Shown: one piece after another, positions 16,265 through 24,665 of the stretch
How the letters are laid out: every line of letters begins with the position of its first letter
How positions within the stretch are numbered: the stretch's first letter is position 1
Source of the DNA: Acidobacteriaceae bacterium
Lineage (GTDB): Bacteria; Acidobacteriota; Terriglobia; Terriglobales; SbA1
Assembly (NCBI GenBank): GCA_003136335.1
Contig: PLEA01000286.1
Location: forward strand, 1 to 26,331
Direction of reading: 5' to 3'
Length of the DNA: 26,331 nucleotides
The notes under the pieces: generated by a model
The model's input: the letters and a program-made list of their open reading frames with translations, nothing else
Databases searched by the model: none
What the model was told of the DNA's origin: nothing
Made by a program: the position numbers and the translations under genes

Positions 16265-17290
16265 GTGCGATATATTCTCCGCGTGATCAAGACTAAGCTA
16301 CGGTGGCTTGTGCTGTTGTTCTGTGTGGCGTGCGTGGCAAATCAGGTGCCTGCGGACTCCTACAAATACTTTCGTATCGGCAACAAGGATGATGCCCAGA
16401 CCAAGCCCGTGGCAGGCATCGCCATGATGGGTGGAGGCAGCGATCTGAATGAGGCATTTGCCTGGCTGTGCAATAAGGGAAACGGCGGAGATTTTCTGAT
16501 TCTGCGCGCGACCGGCGATGACGATTACAACGCGTACGTGAACAAATTGTGCAAGGTGAATTCGGTGGCGACGCTGATTATTCCCAATCGCGAGGCGGCC
16601 GAGGACCCGGCGGTGGCCGAGATCATACGCAGGGCGGAAGTCGTATTCATCGCCGGAGGAGATCAGGCGAATTACATTCGCGACTGGAAGGAAACGCCGG
16701 TGCAGACTGCGATGAACGAAAACATCAGGGCTGGCAAGCCGATTGGCGGGACCAGCGCAGGTCTGGCGGTCCAGGGCGAGTTTGTCTATAGCGCGACGGG
16801 CGACAAGCCGGACGACAAGAATCTGTCGTCAGCGGATGTGTTGCAGAATCCTTATTTTGAGCGGGTGACGCTGGTGCGGGAATTCTTGAAGATTCCTCAT
16901 CTGGAGAATCTGCTGACGGATTCGCACTTCGCCAGGCGCGACCGCATGGGACGCACCTTGGGATTTCTGGCGCGCATCATGAAGGATGGATGGAGCCAGT
17001 CTCCGCGGGAAGTCGCGATCGATGAAAAATCGGCGGTGCTGGCGGATGCGAACGGTAAGGCAACAGTCGTGGGCACCGGGAAGGGCGCATATTTCCTGCG
17101 TCCGACGCAGGCACCGGAGGTTTGCGAGAGAGGTGTGCCGCTTACGTTTCGAGAGGTGAGTGTGTATCGAGTTCCGGCTGGCGGACATTTTGATTTGACT
17201 TCGTGGACGGGCGATGGAGGGACAGCTTACTCGCTCTCGGTGGAGCGCGGAAAAGTTGAGAGCACGCAGGTTGGGAAGGAAATTTACTGA
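16265..17290 (+). CDS. exported cyanophycinase-like peptidase S51 family protein
   Basis: 341 aa. The fold signatures are AGIAMMGGGSD (50-60), EVVFIAGGDQANYIRDW (125-141), the nucleophile elbow GGTSAGLAVQG (Ser164) and DSHFARRDRMGRTLGFLARI (219-237). The last is the counterpart of the cyanophycinase D-x-HF-x2-R-x2-R-x-GRL motif. Family members hydrolyse beta-Asp-Arg or related acidic dipeptide bonds with a Ser-centred site. A hydrophobic leader (LRWLVLLFCVACVANQVPA) suggests export, as in extracellular cyanophycinases. The start is uncertain: GTG 16265 and GTG 16283 are both in frame and neither has a good SD. Whether the substrate is cyanophycin is not shown; no cyanophycin synthetase is nearby. 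Confidence 0.85.
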   Translation: MRYILRVIKTKLRWLVLLFCVACVANQVPADSYKYFRIGNKDDAQTKPVAGIAMMGGGSDLNEAFAWLCNKGNGGDFLILRATGDDDYNAYVNKLCKVNSVATLIIPNREAAEDPAVAEIIRRAEVVFIAGGDQANYIRDWKETPVQTAMNENIRAGKPIGGTSAGLAVQGEFVYSATGDKPDDKNLSSADVLQNPYFERVTLVREFLKIPHLENLLTDSHFARRDRMGRTLGFLARIMKDGWSQSPREVAIDEKSAVLADANGKATVVGTGKGAYFLRPTQAPEVCERGVPLTFREVSVYRVPAGGHFDLTSWTGDGGTAYSLSVERGKVESTQVGKEIY

Positions 17291-17364
17291 GAATCGTCGC
17301 GGCAGAGTGGGCTTGCAACAATTACCGTTGGGCACATGCTGCGAGGGTGTTCAAGCGTGTTGGA

Positions 17365-17370
17365 TATAAT
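17365..17370 (+). promoter_or_regulatory. candidate -10 element of the TPR gene
   Basis: A perfect TATAAT lies 31 bases before GTG 17401. There is no good -35 at 16-18 bases, so an alternative -35 or activator is implied if it is real. If used, it rules out the upstream GTG at 17347 as start. Confidence 0.35.
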
Positions 17371-17400
17371 GCGGCAAAGAGTAACATCCTCCATTCAATC

Positions 17401-19164
17401 GTGTTCCAACACACTTTCAGTCTCGTTCATGGTTTCGCCGCTGCGATCCTTGCGGTGACCGTTAGCTCGCTGGCCCAGACGGCGGCTGCTCCTCCGAAAT
17501 CGGAGGAGCAACTAGCGTTGCAGCACGGGCAGGAGGCCCTCAAGAGTAGGGATATCGCGCGCGCTCGAACTGAATTTGAGACGGCGGTGCGGCTCGCTCC
17601 GAATGATGCGGAGGCGCAGTCGGCGCTGGGCTGGGTGCTGGCCCAGCAAGGGGAAGGGGATGCCGCGGTCGCGCATCTTCGAGCCGCGATTAAAGCTAAG
17701 CCGGGCCTAGTTGAGGCGCGGCTGACTCTGGCGGGCGTGCTGTCGCAGCAGGGGAAAGCCGCGGAAGGCGAGCAGGAGGCGCTCGCGGCGTTGAAAATTG
17801 CGCCAGAAAACGCGGAGGCTCACCGCACATTGGCCCGCATCCTGAGCCAGCGGTCAGGGGATGAGGCTTTATCGGAGATGCGGCGCGCGGTAGAACTGGC
17901 GCCGAAGCGCGCCGATTTGCGCGATGAACTCGGGACCATCCTAGCGCAGCGAAATCAGTTTGCCGAGGCAGAAGCCGCGTTCAAAGAGGCGTTGCGTTTG
18001 CAACCAAACCTGGCGCAGGCGCACTTTCATCTGGGCGTAGTGCACTTGCAGGGGCAGCACCTGGATGAGGCCGCGGCCGAATTAGCAAAGGCGGTAGAAC
18101 TGGCGCCGCAAGATGCTGCGGCTCATTACTACCTGGCGAAGACTCTAACTGCGCAATCAAAAAATGCAGATGCGTTGCAGGAACTGCAGAAGGCTGCCAC
18201 GCTGAAGCCGGATTGGCCTGAATTGCAGATTGAATTGGGCATTGCCTGCCAGCATGCCGGGGATAGCGACGGCGCTGTGGCTGCGTTCGGCGAAGCGGTA
18301 AAGTTGCGGCCCCAGGATGCCGAGGCTAACAACGATCTTGGTTTAGCGTTGCTGCAAAAGGGAGACGCAGTCGGCTCGATTCCCAACTTCAAGGCGGCCG
18401 CGCAACTGCGCCCGGACGACGGCACTTTTCGAGGAAACCTAGCCATCGCTTATCTGCAGCGCGCGGACTTCGATGCGGCCATTACGGAACTGGAGGCTGC
18501 GCTGAAGCTGGCGCCGGACAATGCCTCGCTGCACTACAACCTGGGGCTGGCTTACAAGCTGAAGGATCAGCTCGACAAGGCGGTTCCCGAATTCCAGAAC
18601 GCGATCCGCTTGCAGCCCGATTTGGCCGATGCGCACTACACGCTAGGGGTTTTGTTCTGGCAACGAGGTGAATTCGACAAGGCGACTCAAGAGCTGCAAA
18701 CGGCGATTCAAAATCAGCCTAACTACGCGGAAGCACATTACACGCTGGGCACGGTCTTGAAGCAGCAGGGAAAACTGCCGGAAGCCGCGGCGGCGTTGCG
18801 AGAGGCGATTCGGCTGCAGCCTGATTTTGCGGGAGCGCACACGACGCTGGCCGCCGTGCTGCGGCAGTTGGGCGACGCGCCTGGCGCAGCCGAGGAGGCG
18901 AAGGCAGGAGCGAAGATCGCAGCCTCCACCAACAATCTGCAAGCGGCGACGTTTTCGACGAACTCGGGAAAACGACTTATGGGCGCCGGGGATATGAATG
19001 GCGCGGTTGCGCAATTCCGCTCGGCTATTAACTCAGAGCCGAATTACGCGGCGGCCCATTATCAGCTCGGGCTGGCCTTGAGCCAGCAGGGCCACAATGA
19101 CGAAGCCAAGAAGGAGTTTCAAAAGGCTGCGGAATTAGATCCGCATTTGACGGCGCCGCGGTAG
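17401..19164 (+). CDS. exported tetratricopeptide-repeat protein
   Basis: 587 aa from GTG 17401, the start that gives a compact signal peptide (VHGFAAAILAVTVSSLAQTAA) and is compatible with the -10 at 17365. An in-frame GTG at 17347 would add 18 residues. Almost the whole mature protein is TPR, about 15 consecutive 34-residue units with the W/L-G-Y/A-A-P pattern (for example AHFHLGVVHLQGQHLDEAAAEL and AHYTLGTVLKQQGKLPEAAAAL). Such superhelices bind peptides or partner proteins. There is no catalytic domain and no C-terminal anchor. A degenerate unit with a spacer occurs near the C-terminus (NLQAATFSTNSGKRLMGAGDMNGAVAQF). A periplasmic or secreted scaffold role is inferred. Confidence 0.88.
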   Translation: MFQHTFSLVHGFAAAILAVTVSSLAQTAAAPPKSEEQLALQHGQEALKSRDIARARTEFETAVRLAPNDAEAQSALGWVLAQQGEGDAAVAHLRAAIKAKPGLVEARLTLAGVLSQQGKAAEGEQEALAALKIAPENAEAHRTLARILSQRSGDEALSEMRRAVELAPKRADLRDELGTILAQRNQFAEAEAAFKEALRLQPNLAQAHFHLGVVHLQGQHLDEAAAELAKAVELAPQDAAAHYYLAKTLTAQSKNADALQELQKAATLKPDWPELQIELGIACQHAGDSDGAVAAFGEAVKLRPQDAEANNDLGLALLQKGDAVGSIPNFKAAAQLRPDDGTFRGNLAIAYLQRADFDAAITELEAALKLAPDNASLHYNLGLAYKLKDQLDKAVPEFQNAIRLQPDLADAHYTLGVLFWQRGEFDKATQELQTAIQNQPNYAEAHYTLGTVLKQQGKLPEAAAALREAIRLQPDFAGAHTTLAAVLRQLGDAPGAAEEAKAGAKIAASTNNLQAATFSTNSGKRLMGAGDMNGAVAQFRSAINSEPNYAAAHYQLGLALSQQGHNDEAKKEFQKAAELDPHLTAPR

Positions 19165-19181
19165 CGGCTCTGCGGACCTTG

Positions 19182-19460
19182 CACTCCCCGTGTCAACTCC
19201 AGCCTTAATTCTCCCGTGATTCCGGATGGCAAGGGCTGCAAGTTCCCCATGTCTTGCGGGATGAATCGTTCGCCGTATCTCTCATTCAGCAAACTTTAAA
19301 TAGGAAGCGCGCCAGCCAACGAGTTGATCGCCGTATTCCCCACAAAAATGCGCAGTGTGTTCTTTCCGGCTGTTAGAAATCTGGTGACATCAATCGTATA
19401 CGGGGGACGCCACACGCCTTTGACGGCGCCACCAGGAAATCGGCTGCCCCGCCTGTCGCG
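19182..19460 (-). pseudogene. 3' remnant of a glycoside hydrolase-like (GH2/GH106-type sugar-binding) gene
   Basis: Reading the minus strand in one frame gives GVWRPPYTIDVTRFLTAGKNTLRIFV, then NTAINSLAGALPI, a TAA stop (19296-19298), and in the same frame SLLNERYGERFIPQDMGNLQ and PLPSGITGELRLE. From memory this is the C-terminal beta-sandwich and tail of rhamnosidase-like glycoside hydrolases (PPYRVDVT, NTLIN.LAG..LPDY..L..RYG.RF.PQDM..L.P.PSG). Only the last 90 or so codons remain, with one in-frame stop and no upstream part: the 5' side abuts the end of the HNH pseudogene. It is therefore a truncated, dead gene fragment left by recombination or insertion. Confidence 0.6.
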
Positions 19461-19480
19461 AAGGGTTGGGCAGCCCGACG

Positions 19481-19881
19481 TCACCCTCCGAAAACGCCTT
19501 CTTCGTGCAGGGTGCTTCGCACGGCGACAACCTCGGGGTCGTTGATTTGCAAGAGCGCAATGGTCACGCGGCCAATCGGAGTCAGCGCTTCTAATCGAGG
19601 ACCATCCCAGATAAAGTGTTCCGTCCAGATATCGCGGCGGGGATGGAATAGGCGAACGATTTCGCCGTTATCCGGATTCAGTCCGGCAACGTTCGGACCC
19701 TTGAACCGGTTGCAGTGGATGCAGGCAAGGGCAAGATTATCAACCGCGGTTGGTCCACCGCTGCCGGCGCGATAATGTGATCTATCTGGAATGGTGCGGG
19801 ATGTAACGCCGATGGCAATTGGCAATATTCGCAACGTGTTTGTGCTCTTTGCCAAACCTGGCGGATGAGATCTGCGTTCAA
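19481..19881 (-). pseudogene. HNH endonuclease, frameshifted
   Basis: Two overlapping frames together make one HNH nuclease. The first starts at TTG 19881 (GGGGA upstream) and gives MNADLIRQVWQRAQTRCEYC, then PFQIDHIIA. The second gives GGPTAVDNLALACIHCNRFKG, PNVAGLNPDNGEIVRLFHPR, WTEHFIWDGPRLEALTPIGR and ends EEGVFGG at 19481. The CEYC and CIHC pairs would bind zinc, and DH / N / HCNRFKG are the HNH catalytic positions. The shift falls at about 19757-19772, right after IDHIIA; inserting one base would restore one ORF of about 134 aa. It is 9 bp downstream of the 19891-20169 gene. It is either a real inactivating mutation or a sequencing error. Confidence 0.78.
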
Positions 19882-19890
19882 TGTCCCCGG

Positions 19891-20169
19891 CTATTGCGCC
19901 GAATGCAGGGCGCGCCGCCCTTTGGACTGCATCACGGCCAGAAGGTTCCCGACGTGGATATAACTGTCAAGCTCGGTCTGCCCTTCGTTAGTCAGCCTGC
20001 CTTGGCGAGCCAACTCGGACAACTGGTTCATGCGCGCGGTGTCACGCTCGTCGAAGCGAATCGACAACAGGTATTCAGCCGCGCCCCGCGACAACTCCTC
20101 ATGCTCGATCTGGATGAGGCGGGCCAGGATCGCCGCCTCAGTATTGGGGCTGGTGATTTGGGAACTCAT
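19891..20169 (-). CDS. small helical protein, partner of the HNH nuclease
   Basis: 92 aa, starting at ATG 20169 with GGGAG about 8 bases upstream; the ORF extends to 20196 but that Met has no ribosome site. Sequence: MSSQITSPNTEAAILARLIQ, then HEELSRGAAEYLLSIRFDERDTARM, LSELARQGRLTNEGQTELDSY and VGNLLAVMQSKGRRAL. I recall such proteins (LxPxxAxxILxLxFxxxDxxRMxxLxxKAxxGxLTxEExxELxxYxxVGxLLxLLxSKAR) directly upstream of HNH nucleases in Cyanobacteria, Planctomycetes and Acidobacteria. The function is unknown. The tandem arrangement suggests a partner or antitoxin-like role, which is inference. Confidence 0.75.
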   Translation of the reverse strand: MSSQITSPNTEAAILARLIQIEHEELSRGAAEYLLSIRFDERDTARMNQLSELARQGRLTNEGQTELDSYIHVGNLLAVMQSKGRRALHSAQ

Positions 20170-20246
20170 TTCATTTCTCCCACACAATTGTGCCACTACG
20201 GCGCAACGATGTCATGAGAGCTTTGAGCCTCGCACCCTCAAAAGCG

Positions 20247-20273
20247 AACGGCAGACTTTTGCGGTCTGCCGTT
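20247..20273 (-). terminator. rho-independent-type terminator after rpsT
   Basis: On the minus strand AACGGCAGAC and GTCTGCCGTT form a 10-bp stem with a 7-base loop, followed by CGCTTTTG. It lies about 50 bp beyond the rpsT stop, before the 20169 gene. The U tract is short. Confidence 0.65.
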
Positions 20274-20283
20274 CCGAGTTTCA

Positions 20284-20323
20284 AGCCAAAAGCTTAAAAG
20301 CCAAAAGCCAAAAACTAAAAGCT
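20284..20323. repeat. AGCCAAA/AAAAGCT heptamer repeat block
   Basis: Tandem, slightly diverged units of AGCCAAA (AAGCCAAAAGCTTAAAAGCC, then AAAAGCCAAAAACTAAAAGCT) fill the gap between the rpsT stop and its terminator hairpin. The same words recur at 25936-25955 and 26050-26069. Confidence 0.6.
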
Positions 20324-20585
20324 ACTTCATCGCCGTGACGCGCTTGCCCAGGCGGGACTTATAGCGCGAGGCGGTGTTCTCGTGCAGCGTCCCTTTCTGA
20401 ATGGCCTTGTCGAGGGTGGAGACGGTTTGGCGGTAGGTCTGTTCGGCGGCGGCCTTGTCGCCTTTTTCGATGGTCTCGCGCAGGACGCGCAACTGGGTGC
20501 GCAGGCTGGAGGTGTTGGCGCGATTGGTGGCCGTGCGCTTTGTGGTCTGACGGGCGCGTTTGAGCGCCGAAAGATGATTTGCCAT
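20322..20585 (-). CDS. rpsT: 30S ribosomal protein S20
   Basis: 87 aa. S20 binds 16S rRNA early in assembly of the small subunit. [40 protein letters not shown] and the end [17 protein letters not shown] match the family over its full length, and the composition is strongly basic and helical. The open frame continues upstream to 21050, but the MANH start at 20585 is fixed by homology, with GAAGG about 13 bases before it. It has its own promoter and terminator and is divergent from the AAA ATPase gene, so it is monocistronic. Confidence 0.97.
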   Translation of the reverse strand: MANHLSALKRARQTTKRTATNRANTSSLRTQLRVLRETIEKGDKAAAEQTYRQTVSTLDKAIQKGTLHENTASRYKSRLGKRVTAMK

Positions 20586-20643
20586 AGCTGGTTCGTTACC
20601 TTCGTGTAGACAGAGAGATATTCGGGGTGGGTCCGAATTACTT

Positions 20644-20672
20644 ATTATAGGGGAGCACTCCCGACCGGTCAA
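20644..20672 (-). promoter_or_regulatory. sigma70-type promoter of rpsT
   Basis: Minus strand TTGACC (20672-20667), a 17-base spacer and a perfect TATAAT (20649-20644). Transcription would begin near 20637 and give a leader of about 50 bases. Confidence 0.8.
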
Positions 20673-20698
20673 ACTATAGGGGGTCAGGCCATGCGGAG

Positions 20699-20770
20699 CT
20701 CGCGGAGAGCACTGCGGTCTGCCCGCGAGATCCTTCCCTCCGCCTGAAGAACGGCTACGGTCAGGATGAC
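20699..20770 (-). repeat. repeat copy A, inverted 47-bp match to the 22589 element
   Basis: Bases 20724-20770 are the exact reverse complement of 22589-22635 (47 of 47). Beyond the match a different short hairpin follows (CTCGCGG 20699-20705 with CCGCGAG 20723-20729). The terminal GTCATCC of the element is present at the 20770 end; the far end is not recognisable. It lies between the rpsT promoter and the AAA gene. Confidence 0.75.
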
Positions 20771-20832
20771 GCCAATGGGCGAAGAGTGTCGAGGGTGCAA
20801 AGATCCAAGCTGCATGAACGCTTGACTGACCC

Positions 20833-22536
20833 ATGACTGACGGACTCGATCGCCTGAAGGTACTCATTAACTCGTCGACGCCCATCGTTGTGATGGAAAC
20901 GTCGGAGGAGATGCACGCCGTCAACATGGTGCGAACGGCGTGCAGGGAACTCAACATGTCGACCTTCGAGTGGAGCATTGCTGACGGACTGTTGCACTCG
21001 GGGACGAACGTGCCGCCCGAAGGGCAAAAAATATCGTTGCAGGCCCGCATCGATCAGAACTCAATCAGGAGCCAAGGCGGGCGCAGCCAGGCGCAAACGC
21101 GAATCGCACTCAGCCCCGGCGGAGCGGAGGCCGACAGACTGGCTCGAGCCGTGGCATTGTCGATGGGAACTGATAGTGCTGCAGCGGCCAGCGGGACGGC
21201 CATCTACAATACGCGCGAACCGGTGCAGGCGCTGGCCAATATGGAGTCGATGACGGTCGAGGCCGTCTTCATCCTAAAAGATTTTCACCGTCACATGGAC
21301 GACCCGGTCGTAGTGCGGCGACTGCGCGACGTGGGGCAGAAATTCGCCGCCAACCGGCGGACGGTGGTCATCACTGCCCCTGAAATTGTCGTGCCCGCGG
21401 AACTGACTACGCTGGTGGAATATTTCGATCTCCCGCTGCCCGATCGCGACCGCCTCCGCGAAATCATTCACGATATGTTTACCCGGCTCTCGAAGACTTA
21501 CACCTTGAATTTGCAGCTGGATGCTGCTGGCGTGGACGCGATGTCGGCCAACTTGGGCGGCCTGACGGAAGAAGAGGCGGAGCGCGCCATTTCGCAGGCT
21601 TTGGTGACGCGATATGCGCTGTGTTCCGAGAGCGTCACGGATGTGCTCGACGCCAAGAAACAACTACTGCGGCATTCGGGGATGCTCGAGTTCGTCGAGG
21701 CCTCCGACAACATGGCCGTGGTGGGTGGCTTGGAGAACCTGAAGCACTGGCTGGGACAGCGTCGCGGAGCGTGGGAAGATGCGGCTCGCGAATTTGGACT
21801 GGAGCCGCCGCGGGGGATGATCATTCTCGGAGTGCAGGGGTGCGGGAAGTCGCTGTGCGCGCGCGCCGTGGCCGGCGAGTGGAAACTGCCCTTGGTGAAG
21901 TTCGACACGTCGGCAGTCTACGACAAGTATATTGGCGAAACGGAAAAGCGCATTCGCAAAGTCTTTCAGGTTGCCGAGGGACTTGCTCCGTGCGTGCTCT
22001 GGATTGACGAGCTGGAAAAAGTGTTCGCTGGGAGCGGCCCCGATTCGGCGTCGGCCGACGCGGGCGTCTCGTCGCGCCTGTTGGCGTCATTTCTATCGTG
22101 GATGCAGGACCGCAAGGCGGCTGTATTCGTCGCGGCGACCTGCAACAATGTGACGGTGCTGCCGCCTGAGCTAATTCGCAAGGGGCGCTTCGATGAGTTG
22201 TTCTTCGTCGATTTGCCCAATCAGGCGGAGCGGAAGCAGATCTTTTCGATTCAGCTCGCGAAGCGCAAACGCAATCCGGCGGAGTTTGATCTGGAAAAAG
22301 TTGCCGCTGCAGCGAAAGGGTACTCGGGAGCCGAGATCGACGCCGCCGTGCAGGGCGGGCTCTATGCAGCGTATTCCGAGAAGAAGCCGCTGGCTACGCA
22401 GTCGCTGCTGGACGCGCTGGCGCAGACAGTGCCGCTTTCGATTACTCGCGCGGAAGAGATTGCCGCGTTGCGGGAGTGGGCCCGGACTCGGACTGTCGCG
22501 GCATCGGCTCGGGATGCAGGACCTGCCGCATCGTGA
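20833..22536 (+). CDS. Ycf46-like AAA ATPase
   Basis: 567 aa. The N-terminal half (1-290) looks like a degenerate AAA domain without a P-loop but with alpha-helical lid features ([40 protein letters not shown]). The C-terminal half is an active FtsH/CDC48-type AAA domain: Walker A GVQGCGKS (333-340), Walker [11 protein letters not shown] (387-396), [14 protein letters not shown] with the Arg finger, and the lid [13 protein letters not shown]. This is the Ycf46 architecture of cyanobacteria and plastids, where links to CO2 use and photosynthesis regulation have been reported; in a heterotroph the role is unknown. There is no membrane segment. Start ATG 20833 has no clear SD. The gene lies between inverted repeat copies. 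Confidence 0.87.
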   Translation: MTDGLDRLKVLINSSTPIVVMETSEEMHAVNMVRTACRELNMSTFEWSIADGLLHSGTNVPPEGQKISLQARIDQNSIRSQGGRSQAQTRIALSPGGAEADRLARAVALSMGTDSAAAASGTAIYNTREPVQALANMESMTVEAVFILKDFHRHMDDPVVVRRLRDVGQKFAANRRTVVITAPEIVVPAELTTLVEYFDLPLPDRDRLREIIHDMFTRLSKTYTLNLQLDAAGVDAMSANLGGLTEEEAERAISQALVTRYALCSESVTDVLDAKKQLLRHSGMLEFVEASDNMAVVGGLENLKHWLGQRRGAWEDAAREFGLEPPRGMIILGVQGCGKSLCARAVAGEWKLPLVKFDTSAVYDKYIGETEKRIRKVFQVAEGLAPCVLWIDELEKVFAGSGPDSASADAGVSSRLLASFLSWMQDRKAAVFVAATCNNVTVLPPELIRKGRFDELFFVDLPNQAERKQIFSIQLAKRKRNPAEFDLEKVAAAAKGYSGAEIDAAVQGGLYAAYSEKKPLATQSLLDALAQTVPLSITRAEEIAALREWARTRTVAASARDAGPAAS

Positions 22537-22588
22537 GATTCGGGTGGTAGTGCCGTTTCAGTCTTCGACAGTCTTCGTTCCCGTGGGA

Positions 22589-22707
22589 GTCATCCTGACC
22601 GTAGCCGTTCTTCAGGCGGAGGGAAGGATCTCGCGCGCACCCGCAGCGCGTCGGAGGCTCCGCGCGAGATCCCTCACCCGGCTGAACTTCGCCGGGTTCG
22701 GGATGAC
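22589..22707 (+). repeat. 119-bp REP/MITE-like intergenic element, copy B
   Basis: It begins GTCATCC (22589-22595) and ends GGATGAC (22701-22707), a 7-bp terminal inverted repeat. Inside are two hairpins: GGATCTCGCGCG (22626-22637) with CGCGCGAGATCC (22661-22672), and CCCGGC (22677-22682) with GCCGGG (22691-22696). Its first 47 bp recur, inverted, at 20724-20770. There is no coding content. Confidence 0.7.
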
Positions 22708-22754
22708 GCCTTCAGAAAAGATCCAGACTTCACCAGTACCAAATTTTACTGCCA

Positions 22755-22783
22755 TTGACTCCCTCTTCGCCGCGGGGTACGCT
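22755..22783 (+). promoter_or_regulatory. candidate sigma70-type promoter of the phoH operon
   Basis: TTGACT (22755-22760), a 17-base spacer and TACGCT (22778-22783). It would give a leader of about 180 bases before phoH. The -10 keeps the key T, A and final T. Confidence 0.45.
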
Positions 22784-22923
22784 TTAACCAATGGTAGTGA
22801 CTTGCCTCCTGGGCATGCGCATTCCGGCTGGTCCCATCTCCAAGCCAAACCCTGCTTTGTTCCTGACGTGGAGCAGGCATAGGTGTATCTCAATGTCCGC
22901 GACCGCCGGGCTTTGCCCGTCCC

Positions 22924-22944
22924 GTCCGGGTCTGAGACCCGGAC
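22924..22944. repeat. perfect 10-bp palindrome in the phoH leader
   Basis: GTCCGGGTCT and AGACCCGGAC are exact inverses around one central base, ending 25 bases before ATG 22970. It could form a very stable RNA hairpin or be a DNA-binding palindrome. No U tract follows, so it is not a standard terminator. Confidence 0.6.
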
Positions 22945-22969
22945 CCACACAAGCAGTTAATCCAGAGGC

Positions 22970-24046
22970 ATGAACTCAAGCATGAAGAAAAGCATCGGGA
23001 TTAGTCCCAATATCGAGACCCTGTTCGGCACGCGGGATGAGAATGTGCGTTTGCTGGAAGACGGGCTGAACATCACCATCAATCTGCGGGCGAACGCGAT
23101 CGAACTGGAAGGCGCGGCGCGGGACGTGGCGCGCGCCGAGCAGGTCTTCGCGGACTATGAAACCTTGCAGCGCTCCGGCTTTACCTTCAACAATGGCGAC
23201 CTCAATAGCATGCTGCGTGTGCTGACTTCCGATCCGAACACCACACTCCGCGGGTTGGCGGACGCCGGGCGCCAGCGTTCGTTCGGACGCCGCACCGTGC
23301 AGCCTAAGAGCAGCAACCAGCGCCGTTATCTCGAGACAATTGAGAACCACGACATGGTGTTTGGGATTGGCCCGGCGGGTACGGGCAAGACTTACCTCGC
23401 CGTGGCCATGGCAATTTCGGCGCTGCTGGCCAAGCGCGTGAACCGCATTATTCTGGCGCGTCCCGCAGTGGAGGCGGGAGAGCGGCTGGGGTTTTTGCCG
23501 GGCACGCTGCAGGACAAGATTGATCCTTATTTGCGGCCGCTGTACGACGCCCTCTATGACATGCTTGACCCCGAAAAAGTGGATCGCTACCTGGAGAAGA
23601 ACGTCATCGAGATTGCTCCCATCGCGTTCATGCGTGGGCGCACGCTGAACGATTCGTTCGTGATTCTGGACGAGGCGCAGAACACGACCTCAGAGCAGAT
23701 GAAGATGTTCGTCACGCGCCTGGGGTTCAACTCGAAAGCGGTGATCACCGGCGACGTTACTCAGATCGACTTGCCCAATGCGCGGCGCAGCGGGCTGCTG
23801 GAAGCGATGGATGTGCTCAAGAATGTGAACGGGCTGGCGTTTGTGCACTTCGACGAAACCGACGTGGTGCGTCATCATCTGGTGCAGCGCATCGTCCGCG
23901 CCTACGACGAGCATAAGACGCGCATCGCCGAGCAGCAGATGCTCTTGCTGGCGGAGCCCAGGCATGCCGACGCGGCAAGCGCCGAAAAACAGGCGGCGGC
24001 CGCTGCGCACGCAGAGAAGGCTACGTCCGCCGAAGCCAAGGGATAG
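22970..24046 (+). CDS. phoH: PhoH-like ATPase
   Basis: 358 aa, the PhoH (ybeZ) type. The N-terminal part (residues 1-105) is a small RNA-binding-like domain ([20 protein letters not shown]). The P-loop domain follows, with [19 protein letters not shown] (Walker A 134-141) and [10 protein letters not shown] (Walker B, Asp234-Glu235), then [19 protein letters not shown]. The protein ends in an Ala/Glu tail. YbeZ partners YbeY in rRNA processing, and ybeY is next. ATG 22970 has AGAGG almost touching it; ATG 22982 (MKKSIGIS) has the same SD at 13 bases, so either start is possible. Confidence 0.93.
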   Translation: MNSSMKKSIGISPNIETLFGTRDENVRLLEDGLNITINLRANAIELEGAARDVARAEQVFADYETLQRSGFTFNNGDLNSMLRVLTSDPNTTLRGLADAGRQRSFGRRTVQPKSSNQRRYLETIENHDMVFGIGPAGTGKTYLAVAMAISALLAKRVNRIILARPAVEAGERLGFLPGTLQDKIDPYLRPLYDALYDMLDPEKVDRYLEKNVIEIAPIAFMRGRTLNDSFVILDEAQNTTSEQMKMFVTRLGFNSKAVITGDVTQIDLPNARRSGLLEAMDVLKNVNGLAFVHFDETDVVRHHLVQRIVRAYDEHKTRIAEQQMLLLAEPRHADAASAEKQAAAAAHAEKATSAEAKG

Positions 24047-24137
24047 TGCCGCACACATTTGGCGGGAGGGCCCAACCCGGGTCCTCCTGTTTGACTTTGT
24101 GGCGCCTGCTTAACAGAGGAAGGTTGTCGAGAACAGC

Positions 24138-24665
24138 TTGGTGATTCTGGAAAAGGGAGTCGCAGGATTGAACGAAGGCGCGCTCGGAGGGTTCGTGTTG
24201 CGCGTGCGTAGGGCCTTGGGCCTCAGGGGACAAGTGAACGTGCTGGTGACCAGCAGCGTGGCGGTGTGCGCGCTGAATCGCCGATTTCGCGGGGAGAACA
24301 AGGCAACGGACGTGCTGTCGTTTCCGTCAACTTCCTCCCTCCCGGAATCGCGCAAACAGAAGCTGGCTGGCGATGTTGCCATCTCCGCCGACATTGCCCG
24401 GCAAAATTCTATCCGGCTCGGACATTCCGCGGCCCAGGAAATCAAGATTCTGGCGCTGCATGGAATCCTTCATGTGGCGGGCTTTGACCATGAGCGCGAT
24501 AATGGTGAAATGGCGCACAAGGAAGTGACGTTGCGCCGGGCGCTTGGGTTGCCGGTTGCCTTGATGGAAAGAATAAGGCCCGAACGAGTGGAGTCCGCCG
24601 GTAGACAATCCTCGAAACTGCGGCGCGGCCCGACGCGGGCTCCGGTGGCGCGGAGGTTGGGATGA
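24138..24665 (+). CDS. ybeY: endoribonuclease YbeY
   Basis: 175 aa. YbeY is a metal-dependent RNase needed for 16S rRNA 3' maturation and ribosome quality control. The hallmark HGILHVAGFDHERD (His108, His112 and His118 as metal ligands) is present, together with NRRFRGENKATDVLSFP and GDVAISADIARQN. No ATG exists between the upstream in-frame stop (24111) and the conserved region, so the start is TTG 24138 or GTG 24141, preceded by GAGGAAGG at about 14-17 bases. The C-terminus is longer than usual and basic (RRGPTRAPVARRLG). It follows phoH by 91 bp and its stop overlaps the next ATG (ATGA). Confidence 0.92.
   Translation: MVILEKGVAGLNEGALGGFVLRVRRALGLRGQVNVLVTSSVAVCALNRRFRGENKATDVLSFPSTSSLPESRKQKLAGDVAISADIARQNSIRLGHSAAQEIKILALHGILHVAGFDHERDNGEMAHKEVTLRRALGLPVALMERIRPERVESAGRQSSKLRRGPTRAPVARRLG

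Noticed and set aside
20586..21050. upstream in-frame extension of rpsT
   Set aside because: S20 starts at MANH (20585), and the promoter at 20644-20672 lies inside the extension.
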